Source: an uncultured Prevotella sp. (GTDB taxonomy: Bacteria > Bacteroidota > Bacteroidia > Bacteroidales > Bacteroidaceae). From it: a DNA stretch of 6,265 nt. This document shows positions 1 to 6,249 of the stretch, one piece after another. The stretch is from assembly GCA_934183355.1 (NCBI GenBank), contig CAKPST010000077.1, positions 1 through 6,265 of the forward strand, written 5' to 3'. How positions within the stretch are numbered: the stretch's first letter is position 1; each line of letters begins with the position of its first letter. A program made the translations under genes and the position numbers. Below the pieces are notes generated by a model. The model did no database searches and was not told the DNA's origin. It saw only the letters and a program-made list of their open reading frames with translations.

Positions 1-507
1 CTGGGTCTTGCCGTGACATTCGTGTTGCTCGTCACCGTGCCTGTCGACTATCTGTTGCAGACCAAGGTGTTGGGTCCTGACTGTCTGGTTGAGGGCGTAG
101 ACCTTTCATATCTGAGCTTCATCCTCTTCATTGCCGTTATCGCTGGCATCGTGCAGTTGGTGGAGATGATTGTCGAGAAGTATTCACCATCGCTCTATGC
201 GGCTCTCGGTATATTCTTGCCACTTATCGCCGTTAACTGTGCTATCATGGGTGCTTCGCTCTTCATGCAGCAGCGCATCAACCTCGATCCGTCCAACTCA
301 CAGTACATCGGCAGCGTAATTGACGCTATCGTGTATGCACTTGGTAGCGGTATTGGTTGGACTCTGGCTATCGTTGCCATGGGTGCCATCCGCGAGAAGA
401 TGCAGTATAGCGACGTGCCAAAGCCATTGCAGGGTCTCGGCATCACATTCATCACTGTAGGACTCATGGCTATGGCCATGATGTGCTTCTCTGGTCTTAA
501 AATATAA
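1..507 (+). CDS. nqrE: Na+-translocating NADH:quinone oxidoreductase subunit E (5' end cut by window edge)
   Basis: NqrE is an integral inner-membrane subunit of the Na+-NQR complex, which passes electrons from NADH to quinone while exporting sodium. The frame is open from base 1, and the GTG at 13 is an internal valine rather than the start. Compared with the roughly 200-residue family, about 40 N-terminal residues lie upstream of the window. The visible part is very hydrophobic, with several membrane segments. It carries strong family motifs: [32 protein letters not shown] and [13 protein letters not shown]. The cysteine of the VNCAI motif (codon 238-240) matches the family cysteine that helps bind the 2Fe-2S centre between NqrD and NqrE; its partner cysteine would be in the missing part. 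The segment between the QQR motif and the following glycine-rich helix seems several residues longer than in Vibrio NqrE, from memory. The gene ends in tandem TAA TAA stops, and nqrF follows after 18 nt, as expected for the nqrABCDEF order. Confidence 0.96.
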   Translation: MGLAVTFVLLVTVPVDYLLQTKVLGPDCLVEGVDLSYLSFILFIAVIAGIVQLVEMIVEKYSPSLYAALGIFLPLIAVNCAIMGASLFMQQRINLDPSNSQYIGSVIDAIVYALGSGIGWTLAIVAMGAIREKMQYSDVPKPLQGLGITFITVGLMAMAMMCFSGLKI

Positions 508-508
508 T

Positions 509-517
509 AAGGAGGAC
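509..517 (+). promoter_or_regulatory. Strong Shine-Dalgarno site for nqrF
   Basis: A GGAGG core at 511-515, inside AAGGAGGAC, sits 10 nt before the nqrF ATG at 526. It is a good match to the anti-Shine-Dalgarno sequence of 16S rRNA and supports this start. It is notable because the other genes in this window have A-rich leaders without such a site, which is the usual Bacteroidetes pattern. Confidence 0.75.
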
Positions 518-525
518 TCAACGTT

Positions 526-1797
526 ATGAATACATCATTTATATTTGCAAGTATCGGAGTTTTCCTTGTTGTGATACTCCTCTTGGTTGTCATCCTGCTC
601 GTAGCTAAGAAGTTCCTTAGCCCGAGTGGTAATGTCAACATCGAAATCAATGGCGACAAGACCATCAACGTACCCCAGGGCTCTTCGTTGATGACTACAC
701 TCAACGAGAATGGCATCTTCCTGCCTTCTGCCTGCGGTGGTAAGGCAAGCTGCGGCCAATGTAAGGTTCAGGTGCTTGAGGGTGGTGGCGAGATTCTCGA
801 CTCAGAGAAGCCTCACTTCACACGCAAGCAGATCAAGGACAACTGGCGTCTGGGATGCCAATGCAAGGTTAAGTCGGACATGAAGATCAAGGTGCCCGAT
901 TCGGTTATGGGTGTTAAGGAATGGGAGTGCGAGGTTATCTCAAACAAGAACGTATCTTCATTCATCAAGGAGTTCAAGGTTGCCTTGCCTCCGGGCGAGC
1001 ACATGGACTTCGTTCCTGGTTCATACGCTCAGATCAAGATTCCTGCATACGACTGCATCGACTACGACAAGGACTTCGACAAGGATCTTATCGGTAAGGA
1101 CTACATCGGCACATGGGAGAAGTTCAACATTCTTTCGCTCAAGGCTCACAACCCCAACCCGACTGTGCGTGCTTACTCAATGGCTAACTATCCCGACGAG
1201 GGCGACATCATCACACTTACCGTGCGTATTGCCACAACACCGTTCTTGCCACGTCCACAGGTGGGCTTCCAGAACGTGCCGACAGGTATCGCTTCTTCAT
1301 ACATTTTCTCTTTGAAGCCGGGCGACAAGGTTATGATGTCGGGTCCTTATGGCGACTTCCATCCTAACTTCACTTCGGGCAAGGAGATGATTTGGATTGG
1401 TGGTGGTGCTGGTATGGCTCCGCTTCGTGCTCAGATTATGCACATGACCAAGACACTTCACACTACAGATCGTGAGCTCCACTTCTTCTATGGTGCACGT
1501 GCTCTTGGTGAGGCGTTCTTCCTTGAGGACTTCTGGGAACTGGAGAAGGAATTCCCCAACTTCCACTTCCACCTCTCGCTCGACCGCAAGGACCCTGTTG
1601 CCGATGCTCAGGGCGTGAAGTACTACGAGGGATTCGCTGTTAACTGTATCCGCGACACCTACTTGAAGGACCACGAGGCTCCAGAGGATTGCGAGTACTA
1701 CCTCTGCGGACCTCCAATGCTTATCAAGACAGTAACAGACTACCTCGATTCACTCGGCGTAGATCCTGAGAGCATTATGTACGACAATTTCGGTTAA
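526..1797 (+). CDS. nqrF: Na+-translocating NADH:quinone oxidoreductase subunit F
   Basis: NqrF is the electron-entry subunit of Na+-NQR. It oxidises NADH at the cytoplasmic face and passes electrons through FAD and a 2Fe-2S centre to the membrane subunits. The 423-residue protein is complete. It has one N-terminal membrane anchor (about residues 5-27), then a ferredoxin-like domain (about 36-128) with cluster cysteines C70, C76, C79 and C111 in the pattern CGGKASCGQC...LGC. Next come an FAD-binding domain with the RAYS motif (215-218) and GIASSYI (254-260), and an NADH-binding domain with GGGAGMAP (292-299) and LCGPPM (393-398). The C-terminus ends Tyr-Asp-Asn-Phe-Gly, with the aromatic residue near the end usual in this reductase family. 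The start is supported by the Shine-Dalgarno site and by family length. All of the roughly 30 lysine codons I read are AAG, which indicates strong codon bias and high expression. It is the last gene of its operon, ends TAA TGA, and is followed by a terminator hairpin. Confidence 0.98.
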   Translation: MNTSFIFASIGVFLVVILLLVVILLVAKKFLSPSGNVNIEINGDKTINVPQGSSLMTTLNENGIFLPSACGGKASCGQCKVQVLEGGGEILDSEKPHFTRKQIKDNWRLGCQCKVKSDMKIKVPDSVMGVKEWECEVISNKNVSSFIKEFKVALPPGEHMDFVPGSYAQIKIPAYDCIDYDKDFDKDLIGKDYIGTWEKFNILSLKAHNPNPTVRAYSMANYPDEGDIITLTVRIATTPFLPRPQVGFQNVPTGIASSYIFSLKPGDKVMMSGPYGDFHPNFTSGKEMIWIGGGAGMAPLRAQIMHMTKTLHTTDRELHFFYGARALGEAFFLEDFWELEKEFPNFHFHLSLDRKDPVADAQGVKYYEGFAVNCIRDTYLKDHEAPEDCEYYLCGPPMLIKTVTDYLDSLGVDPESIMYDNFG

Positions 1798-1818
1798 TGA
1801 ACTTGAAAATATCATTTT

Positions 1819-1864
1819 ATAAACAAAGAAGCCGTTGGAATAATCCAGCGGCTTTTTTGTTTAT
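1819..1864 (+). terminator. Rho-independent terminator of the nqr operon
   Basis: The GC-rich core GCCGTTGG (1831-1838) pairs with CCAGCGGC (1845-1852) across a 6-nt AATAAT loop, and six T residues follow at 1853-1858. Pairing continues outward through A/T-rich flanks, so 1819-1838 can pair with 1845-1864 over 20 bp with two G-U wobbles. It begins 21 nt after the nqrF stop. Because the outer stem has A on one side and T on the other, it could also terminate transcription from the opposite strand, although no minus-strand gene is visible here. Confidence 0.92.
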
Positions 1865-1871
1865 TATGTTT

Positions 1872-1902
1872 TTTGTGGAATGTGAAAATATTTATACCTT
1901 TA
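1872..1902 (+). promoter_or_regulatory. Probable Bacteroidetes-type promoter of murQ
   Basis: TTTG at 1872-1875 and TACCTTTA at 1895-1902, separated by 19 nt, match the Bacteroidetes housekeeping promoter layout (TTTG near -33, TAnnTTTG near -7), apart from A for G at the last position of the -7 box. Transcription would start around 1908-1911, giving a leader of about 20 nt before the ATG at 1931. The placement just after the nqr terminator supports an independent transcript. Confidence 0.55.
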
Positions 1903-1930
1903 CAATCGTAATCATTAATAAGCGAGAATT

Positions 1931-2740
1931 ATGGAAACACGCATTACTGAACAATCATCCCATTACGACCACCTTGAGAGGATGTCCATAGAACAAATCA
2001 CCGAAGGCATAAATCACGAGAGCCAATCGGTGGCAATAGCCGTGGGCAAGGCTCTGCCACAACTCAATGTTTTGATTTCTGCCATTGAACAACGTCTTCG
2101 ACAGGGTGGACGATTGTTTTATGTAGGTTGTGGAACAGGTGGGCGTCTTGCCACACTCGACACTATTGAAGTGCAAAACACATATGGAATCGACGGCACA
2201 CAGATACAAGCTATATTCCCAGGAGGAATAAGTTGCTTGACACAGACACGCGAATCGCGTGAAGATGATGTTGAGGACAGTTGGCAACAGTTGGTAGATA
2301 GAAATGTGTCAGCTAAGGATATAGTCGTAGGTTTCTCTGCCAGTGGCACAACACCCTTTGTTCTTGCCGCACTTAGGCATTGTCGTGAATTGAAAATAGC
2401 TACAGGTTGCATTGTAAACAATCCCAATTCGCCCATTGCCAATGAAGCCAACTACCCAGTAGAGGTAATAACAGGACCAGAATTTGTCACTGGTTCCACA
2501 CGAATGAAAGCCGGAACATCTCAGAAAATGTGTCTTGACATGATTAGCACAACAGTTCAGATAAGACTTGGTAGGGTGGAGGGCAACAAGATGGTGAATG
2601 CCAAACTCATCAATCATAAACTCATAGACCGTGCTGTGCGAATTTTCATGGAGCGCAATCCAGCCTATAAAGACTACGAAGAAGTGAAGCGGATGATAAT
2701 AGCCGCCGGTAGTGTGAAGAAAGCAGAGGATGAGTTATAA
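1931..2740 (+). CDS. murQ: N-acetylmuramic acid 6-phosphate etherase, divergent
   Basis: MurQ cleaves the D-lactyl ether of N-acetylmuramic acid 6-phosphate to give N-acetylglucosamine 6-phosphate and lactate, a cytoplasmic step of cell-wall recycling. The 269-residue protein has one SIS (sugar isomerase) domain, from about residue 45 to 215, and no signal peptide. The GCKR/MurQ signature is clear at 182-199: GPEFVTGSTRMKAGT, then the final lysine K199. SASGTTPFV (136-144) forms the second sugar-phosphate loop. Relative to E. coli MurQ recalled from memory, E80 and E111 align with catalytic E83 and E114 at a constant offset of 3, without gaps. The segment around E80 is unusual: GCGTGGRLATLDTIE replaces the usual GAGTSGRL..LDASE, and the PPTFG that normally follows is altered. 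The start at 1931 gives the ITEQ..YDHLERMS beginning usual for the family. Lysine codons are mixed (7 AAA, 5 AAG), unlike nqrF. No MurNAc kinase, transporter or other recycling gene is in view. The family is secure; the exact substrate is less so. Confidence 0.88.
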   Translation: METRITEQSSHYDHLERMSIEQITEGINHESQSVAIAVGKALPQLNVLISAIEQRLRQGGRLFYVGCGTGGRLATLDTIEVQNTYGIDGTQIQAIFPGGISCLTQTRESREDDVEDSWQQLVDRNVSAKDIVVGFSASGTTPFVLAALRHCRELKIATGCIVNNPNSPIANEANYPVEVITGPEFVTGSTRMKAGTSQKMCLDMISTTVQIRLGRVEGNKMVNAKLINHKLIDRAVRIFMERNPAYKDYEEVKRMIIAAGSVKKAEDEL

Positions 2741-2771
2741 GGCAATCAATATTGTTGAATAATCGCCTTAT
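2737..2771 (+). terminator. Possible weak terminator or 3' hairpin after murQ
   Basis: ATAAGGC (2737-2743), which includes the murQ stop codon, is an exact inverted repeat of GCCTTAT (2765-2771). The 21-nt loop can itself fold a small TCAA/TTGA stem. The hairpin is followed only by a short TTTG, so it is weaker than a typical Rho-independent terminator. It may act as a 3' end or stability element. Termination here is an inference. Confidence 0.35.
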
Positions 2772-2789
2772 TTGAATGATAATTGTCCA

Positions 2790-2817
2790 TTGTATGGTAT
2801 TTTATGATGTAACTTTG
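2790..2817 (+). promoter_or_regulatory. Probable Bacteroidetes-type promoter of the GH43-GH35 operon
   Basis: TAACTTTG at 2810-2817 is an exact match to the Bacteroidetes -7 element TAnnTTTG. A degenerate -33 element, ATTG ending at 2792, lies 17 nt upstream, somewhat closer than the usual spacing of about 19-21 nt. Transcription would start near 2823-2826, giving a leader of about 30 nt. That leader is A-rich, contains no Shine-Dalgarno site, and includes two adjacent copies of TAAAAACC (2829-2844). Confidence 0.6.
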
Positions 2818-2828
2818 CATTATAGAAT

Positions 2829-2844
2829 TAAAAACCTAAAAACC
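2829..2844 (+). repeat. 8-nt perfect tandem repeat in the GH43 gene leader
   Basis: TAAAAACC occurs twice back to back (2829-2836 and 2837-2844), ending 10 nt before the ATG at 2855. It lies where a ribosome binding site would be. A-rich upstream sequence commonly favours translation initiation in Bacteroidetes, so it may contribute to that, or it may be a simple replication slippage product. Confidence 0.6.
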
Positions 2845-2854
2845 ATATAATAGA

Positions 2855-3838
2855 ATGCAGAAGAAGAATTTATTAAGAAATGCACTTATTGCATCATCAT
2901 TGTTCTCGGCAGTAACCACTGCGAATGCACGTAACAAGTATCTGTTCGTGTATTTCTCAGGTAATAATCCGCAGCAAGAGCAAATAAGATATGCTGTAAG
3001 CGACGACGGTTTCAACTATGCTCCGCTGAATGGAGGCAATCCTGTAGTGTCATCCGACACCATTGCCCGCACTGGATGTGTTCGCGACCCACATATCTTG
3101 CGCACAAAGAAAGGTGAGTATCTTATGGTTGTCACCGATATGCGGTCTTCATTAGGATGGTCGAGCAACCGTGGCATGGTGCTACTTAAGTCGCGTGACT
3201 TAATTCATTGGCAGCATCACACCATTCATTTCCCCGAGAAATATGCTGGAACTAACTTTGCAAATGTCACTCGTGTATGGGCACCTCAGACCATCTACGA
3301 TGAGAAGGCAGACAAATACATGGTGTATTTCTCTCTCCTTACCAATGATGGTACCATTCCCTACGACCGTGTCTATTGGGCATACGCCAATGCCGACTTC
3401 TCCGACCTTGAGGGTGAACCCCAAGTATTGTTTGATTTCAAGGCTCCAGCTATTGACACCGACATCGTACAAGACAAGAAAGGCGAGTATCATCTCTTCT
3501 TCAAGACCGAGCAGGAGGGCGCTCACAAGGGCATACGCCAGTATGTGTTCCGCGACCTTCACAATCCTTCGTCGTGGACATTGCTCGATGGTTTCTGTGA
3601 GCAGACCAAGGACAATGTCGAGGGAGCCGGAGTTTTTCCGCTTATTGGTGGCGGTTGGTGTTTGATGTACGATTGTTATATGTCGGGACACTACCAGTTT
3701 ACACGTTCCGAAGACCTTCGCACATTCCATTGGGCTGCCGACACCAAGACCTCAGGAGCCTTCACTCCTCGTCATGGCACCGTAATTCAGATTACACCGA
3801 AAGAGTATAAGCGATTGATGAAACATTTTGAGAAGTAA
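2855..3838 (+). CDS. Exported GH43-type beta-propeller glycoside hydrolase
   Basis: This is a 327-residue secreted glycosidase, probably an exo-acting furanosidase or galactosidase on plant-type polysaccharide side chains. The N-terminus has basic residues, a hydrophobic stretch and an ANA site, so signal peptidase I cleavage after about residue 25 is likely. There is no lipobox cysteine, which suggests a periplasmic enzyme. The rest reads as a five-bladed propeller with GH43 landmarks in order: the RDPHILR blade with likely general base D78, VWAPQTIYD (141-149), AIDTDIV with likely pKa-modulating aspartate D201, VEGAGVF with likely general acid E256, and PRHGTV with H307. These assignments come from motif matching, not structure. 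It resembles the short Bacteroidetes enzymes that begin YLFVYF.GN, often annotated as arabinosidases. I cannot fix the GH43 subfamily, so alpha-L-arabinofuranosidase, beta-D-galactofuranosidase or exo-galactosidase activity all remain possible. The GH35 gene starts 23 nt downstream, so the two are probably co-transcribed. Confidence 0.88.
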   Translation: MQKKNLLRNALIASSLFSAVTTANARNKYLFVYFSGNNPQQEQIRYAVSDDGFNYAPLNGGNPVVSSDTIARTGCVRDPHILRTKKGEYLMVVTDMRSSLGWSSNRGMVLLKSRDLIHWQHHTIHFPEKYAGTNFANVTRVWAPQTIYDEKADKYMVYFSLLTNDGTIPYDRVYWAYANADFSDLEGEPQVLFDFKAPAIDTDIVQDKKGEYHLFFKTEQEGAHKGIRQYVFRDLHNPSSWTLLDGFCEQTKDNVEGAGVFPLIGGGWCLMYDCYMSGHYQFTRSEDLRTFHWAADTKTSGAFTPRHGTVIQITPKEYKRLMKHFEK

Positions 3839-3866
3839 TATCAGACATTTTGTGAAGTAATATGAG
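3823..3866 (+). repeat. 22-nt tandem duplication spanning the GH43 stop and GH35 start
   Basis: Two adjacent 22-nt units, 3823-3844 and 3845-3866, differ at only two positions (unit positions 9 and 20). Unit 1 holds the last codons and TAA stop of the GH43 gene. Unit 2 forms nearly all of the intergenic gap and the first bases of the GH35 gene. At unit position 20 the first copy has C (TATCAG) and the second has G (TATGAG), which is the third base of the GH35 ATG start codon. Confidence 0.9.
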
Positions 3867-6234
3867 ACACATAACAAAGATATTTGCAGGCATTGCCTTC
3901 ATGTCATCTATTGCGACAATGGGCTATGCTGCTGTGCCTAAAGCTAATACACCGGCACAGATTGCCAAGAATTCGTTCACTACAGGCGACAAGACATTCC
4001 TCCTTAACGGAAAGCCCTTTGTCGTTAAGGCGGCTGAAATTCACTATCCACGTATTCCGCGCGAGTATTGGGAGCATCGCATCAAGATGTGCAAGGCCCT
4101 GGGTATGAACACCATCTGCATCTACATCTTCTGGAACCTGCACGAGCAACGTGAGGGAGTTTACGACTTTACGGGTCAGAACGACGTTGCCGAGTTCTGC
4201 CGATTGGCAAAGAAGAATGGCATGTACGTCATTGTTCGTCCTGGTCCTTACGTTTGTGCGGAGTGGGAGATGGGCGGACTCCCTTGGTGGTTGCTCAAGA
4301 AGAAAGACATACGTCTGCGTGAACAAGACCCTTACTTCATGTCGAGTGTCGACCGCTTTGAGAAGAAGGTTGCCGAGCAGTTGGCTCCACTTACCATCCA
4401 GCGTGGTGGTCCTATCATCATGGTGCAGGTAGAAAACGAGTATGGTAGCTACGGCGAGGACAAGGCTTACATCTCGCAGATACGTGACACACTGCGCAAG
4501 TATTGGGACACAGGCGATGCTAAGACCACTCTTTTCCAGTGCGACTGGAATTCAAACTTCGAGAAGAATGGTCTCGACGACCTCACATGGACAATGAACT
4601 TCGGCACCGGTGCCAAGATCGACGATCAGTTCCGCCGTCTTCGTGAGCTTCGTCCCAATGCTCCTCTCATGTGTTCGGAGTTCTGGAGTGGATGGTTTGA
4701 CAAGTGGGGAGCGCGTCATGAGACTCGTCCTGCCAAGGATATGGTGGCAGGCATCGACGAGATGCTTTCCAAGGGCATTTCGTTCTCGCTCTATATGACC
4801 CACGGAGGCACTTCATTTGGGCATTGGGCAGGTGCTAACTCACCTGGTTTTGCTCCCGATGTCACCTCTTACGATTATGATGCTCCTATCAATGAGTATG
4901 GTCAGCCGACAGAGAAATACTGGCTTCTCAGAAAGACTCTTGAGAAATACACCGACAAAAAGTTGCCTGCTGTCCCTGCAAAGGCAGCTGAAATCATCAG
5001 CATCCCGAAGCTGACTCTTCAGAATATAGCTCCTATCTATATGGGGGTTGACAGCACAGCAGAGAGTCGTGATGTTCAGACATTCGAGGAGATGAATATG
5101 GGCTATGGCTCAATGCTCTACAATACCAAGTTGCCAGAGATTGCCGAAGGCTCAATGCTTCATATCAATGGTCATGATTTTGTCCAAGTTTTTGTCAATG
5201 GCAACTACATCGGCAAGATAGACCGTGTCAAGAACGAGCGTTCTCTTCCTCTGCCTGCCACCAAGAAGGGCGACCAACTGACATTGTTTGTCGAAGGAAT
5301 GGGTCGCATCAACTTCGGCAGAGCCATCAAAGACTTCAAAGGACTCGTTGGAGATGTCACTCTCACTGCTGACGTTGACGGCGACGAACTCACTTGGAAT
5401 CTCAAGGATTGGCGCATGCGCCGCATTGCCGACGACTATCAGACAGCCCATCGTGCTATGACAACTCCGCGCCCTGACATCGCTCTCGCCGAGAATACTC
5501 CGTCTAAGATAGGCTATTATCGAGCCACTTTCAACCTTAAAAAGACCGGTGACACCTTCCTCAACATGGGAAAATGGGGCAAAGGTCAGGTTTATGTCAA
5601 TGGACATGCGCTCGGTCGTTTTTGGCGTATAGGTCCGCAGCAGACGTTGTATTGTCCTGGTTGCTGGCTTAAGAAGGGCGAAAACGAGATTGTTGTGCTC
5701 GATGTTGTAGGTCCGAATGAACCGATTGTTTGGGGACAGACAAAGCCTGAACTCGACAAATTGCAGCTTGAGAAGTCGGCTAAGCATAATAATATAGGTG
5801 ACAAACCCGACCTCAACTCGGCTACTCCCGTTGCTAAGGGTGAGATGAAACCGGGCAATGGTTGGCAGACTGTCAATTTCAACAATTCGGCAACAGGTCG
5901 TTATCTTGCTATAGAGTGCAAGTCTACTCATGACGGCAAATCTGTAGCTATTGCCGAACTTTACGTGCAAGGCAATGATGGCAAGCGCCTGTCTCGCGAC
6001 CAATGGGATGTAAAGTATGCCAACTCTGAAAATCTCCAGGGCAATCACACTGGCGACAAGGCTTTCGACCTTCAGGAGTCAACCTACTGGCAGACTGAGA
6101 AAGATGCTTCAGCACCACATCTGCTTGTCATCGACCTTGGAACCGAGCAGACTATAAAGGCTTTGGAATATCTGCCAAGAATGGAGCAGGGTGCTCCGGG
6201 CAGTGTTAAGGAGTTTAAGGTTTTTGTGTATTAA
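3862..6234 (+). CDS. Exported GH35 beta-galactosidase with C-terminal F5/8-type-like domain
   Basis: This enzyme releases terminal beta-linked galactose from glycans, probably in the periplasm. Of its 790 residues, about 1-23 form a signal peptide ending near GYAA, with no lipobox. The GH35 TIM barrel spans about 45-365. Its landmarks are the AAEIHYPRIP motif (57-66), the IFWNLHE strand (89-95), RPGPYVCAEWE (126-136), acid/base E193 in VENEYGSYG, nucleophile E273 in CSEFWSGW, and THGGTSFG (313-320). Beta-sandwich, galactose-binding-like regions follow at about 390-535 and 548-625, including QVYVNGHALGRFW. The tail (about 662-790) resembles a discoidin/F5/8-type-C module, a fold often used to bind sugars. 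The start at 3862 gives a good signal peptide, and no Shine-Dalgarno site is visible. Bacteroidetes GH35 enzymes of this layout usually run to about this length, so I see no truncation, although the C-terminus may be a few residues short. Pairing with the GH43 gene suggests sequential trimming of a decorated galactan or arabinogalactan. Confidence 0.95.
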   Translation: MRHITKIFAGIAFMSSIATMGYAAVPKANTPAQIAKNSFTTGDKTFLLNGKPFVVKAAEIHYPRIPREYWEHRIKMCKALGMNTICIYIFWNLHEQREGVYDFTGQNDVAEFCRLAKKNGMYVIVRPGPYVCAEWEMGGLPWWLLKKKDIRLREQDPYFMSSVDRFEKKVAEQLAPLTIQRGGPIIMVQVENEYGSYGEDKAYISQIRDTLRKYWDTGDAKTTLFQCDWNSNFEKNGLDDLTWTMNFGTGAKIDDQFRRLRELRPNAPLMCSEFWSGWFDKWGARHETRPAKDMVAGIDEMLSKGISFSLYMTHGGTSFGHWAGANSPGFAPDVTSYDYDAPINEYGQPTEKYWLLRKTLEKYTDKKLPAVPAKAAEIISIPKLTLQNIAPIYMGVDSTAESRDVQTFEEMNMGYGSMLYNTKLPEIAEGSMLHINGHDFVQVFVNGNYIGKIDRVKNERSLPLPATKKGDQLTLFVEGMGRINFGRAIKDFKGLVGDVTLTADVDGDELTWNLKDWRMRRIADDYQTAHRAMTTPRPDIALAENTPSKIGYYRATFNLKKTGDTFLNMGKWGKGQVYVNGHALGRFWRIGPQQTLYCPGCWLKKGENEIVVLDVVGPNEPIVWGQTKPELDKLQLEKSAKHNNIGDKPDLNSATPVAKGEMKPGNGWQTVNFNNSATGRYLAIECKSTHDGKSVAIAELYVQGNDGKRLSRDQWDVKYANSENLQGNHTGDKAFDLQESTYWQTEKDASAPHLLVIDLGTEQTIKALEYLPRMEQGAPGSVKEFKVFVY

Positions 6235-6249
6235 AAGAGAATAATAAAA

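Noticed and set aside
13..15. GTG at 13 as the start of nqrE
   Set aside because: The frame is open to base 1, and the family has about 40 more N-terminal residues, including a membrane segment and a cluster cysteine. This GTG is internal.
195..716. Minus-strand open frame across the nqrE-nqrF junction
   Set aside because: It overlaps two strongly conserved genes, and its product resembles no family I recognise.
1797..1991. Small plus-strand open frame after nqrF
   Set aside because: It runs straight through the terminator hairpin and the murQ promoter, and overlaps the start of murQ in another frame. It has no plausible initiation signal.
2219..2270. Loss of the second catalytic glutamate in MurQ
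   Set aside because: A first alignment anchored on a shared SRE placed arginine at the E. coli E114 position. A gap-free alignment from E83 through the VVVG strand puts E111 there, so the residue is retained.
5152..6048. Long minus-strand open frame (298 codons) inside the GH35 gene
   Set aside because: It lies entirely antisense to a well-supported GH35 coding region. Its translation shows no recognisable motif or domain order. It is a by-product of the codon pattern on the sense strand.
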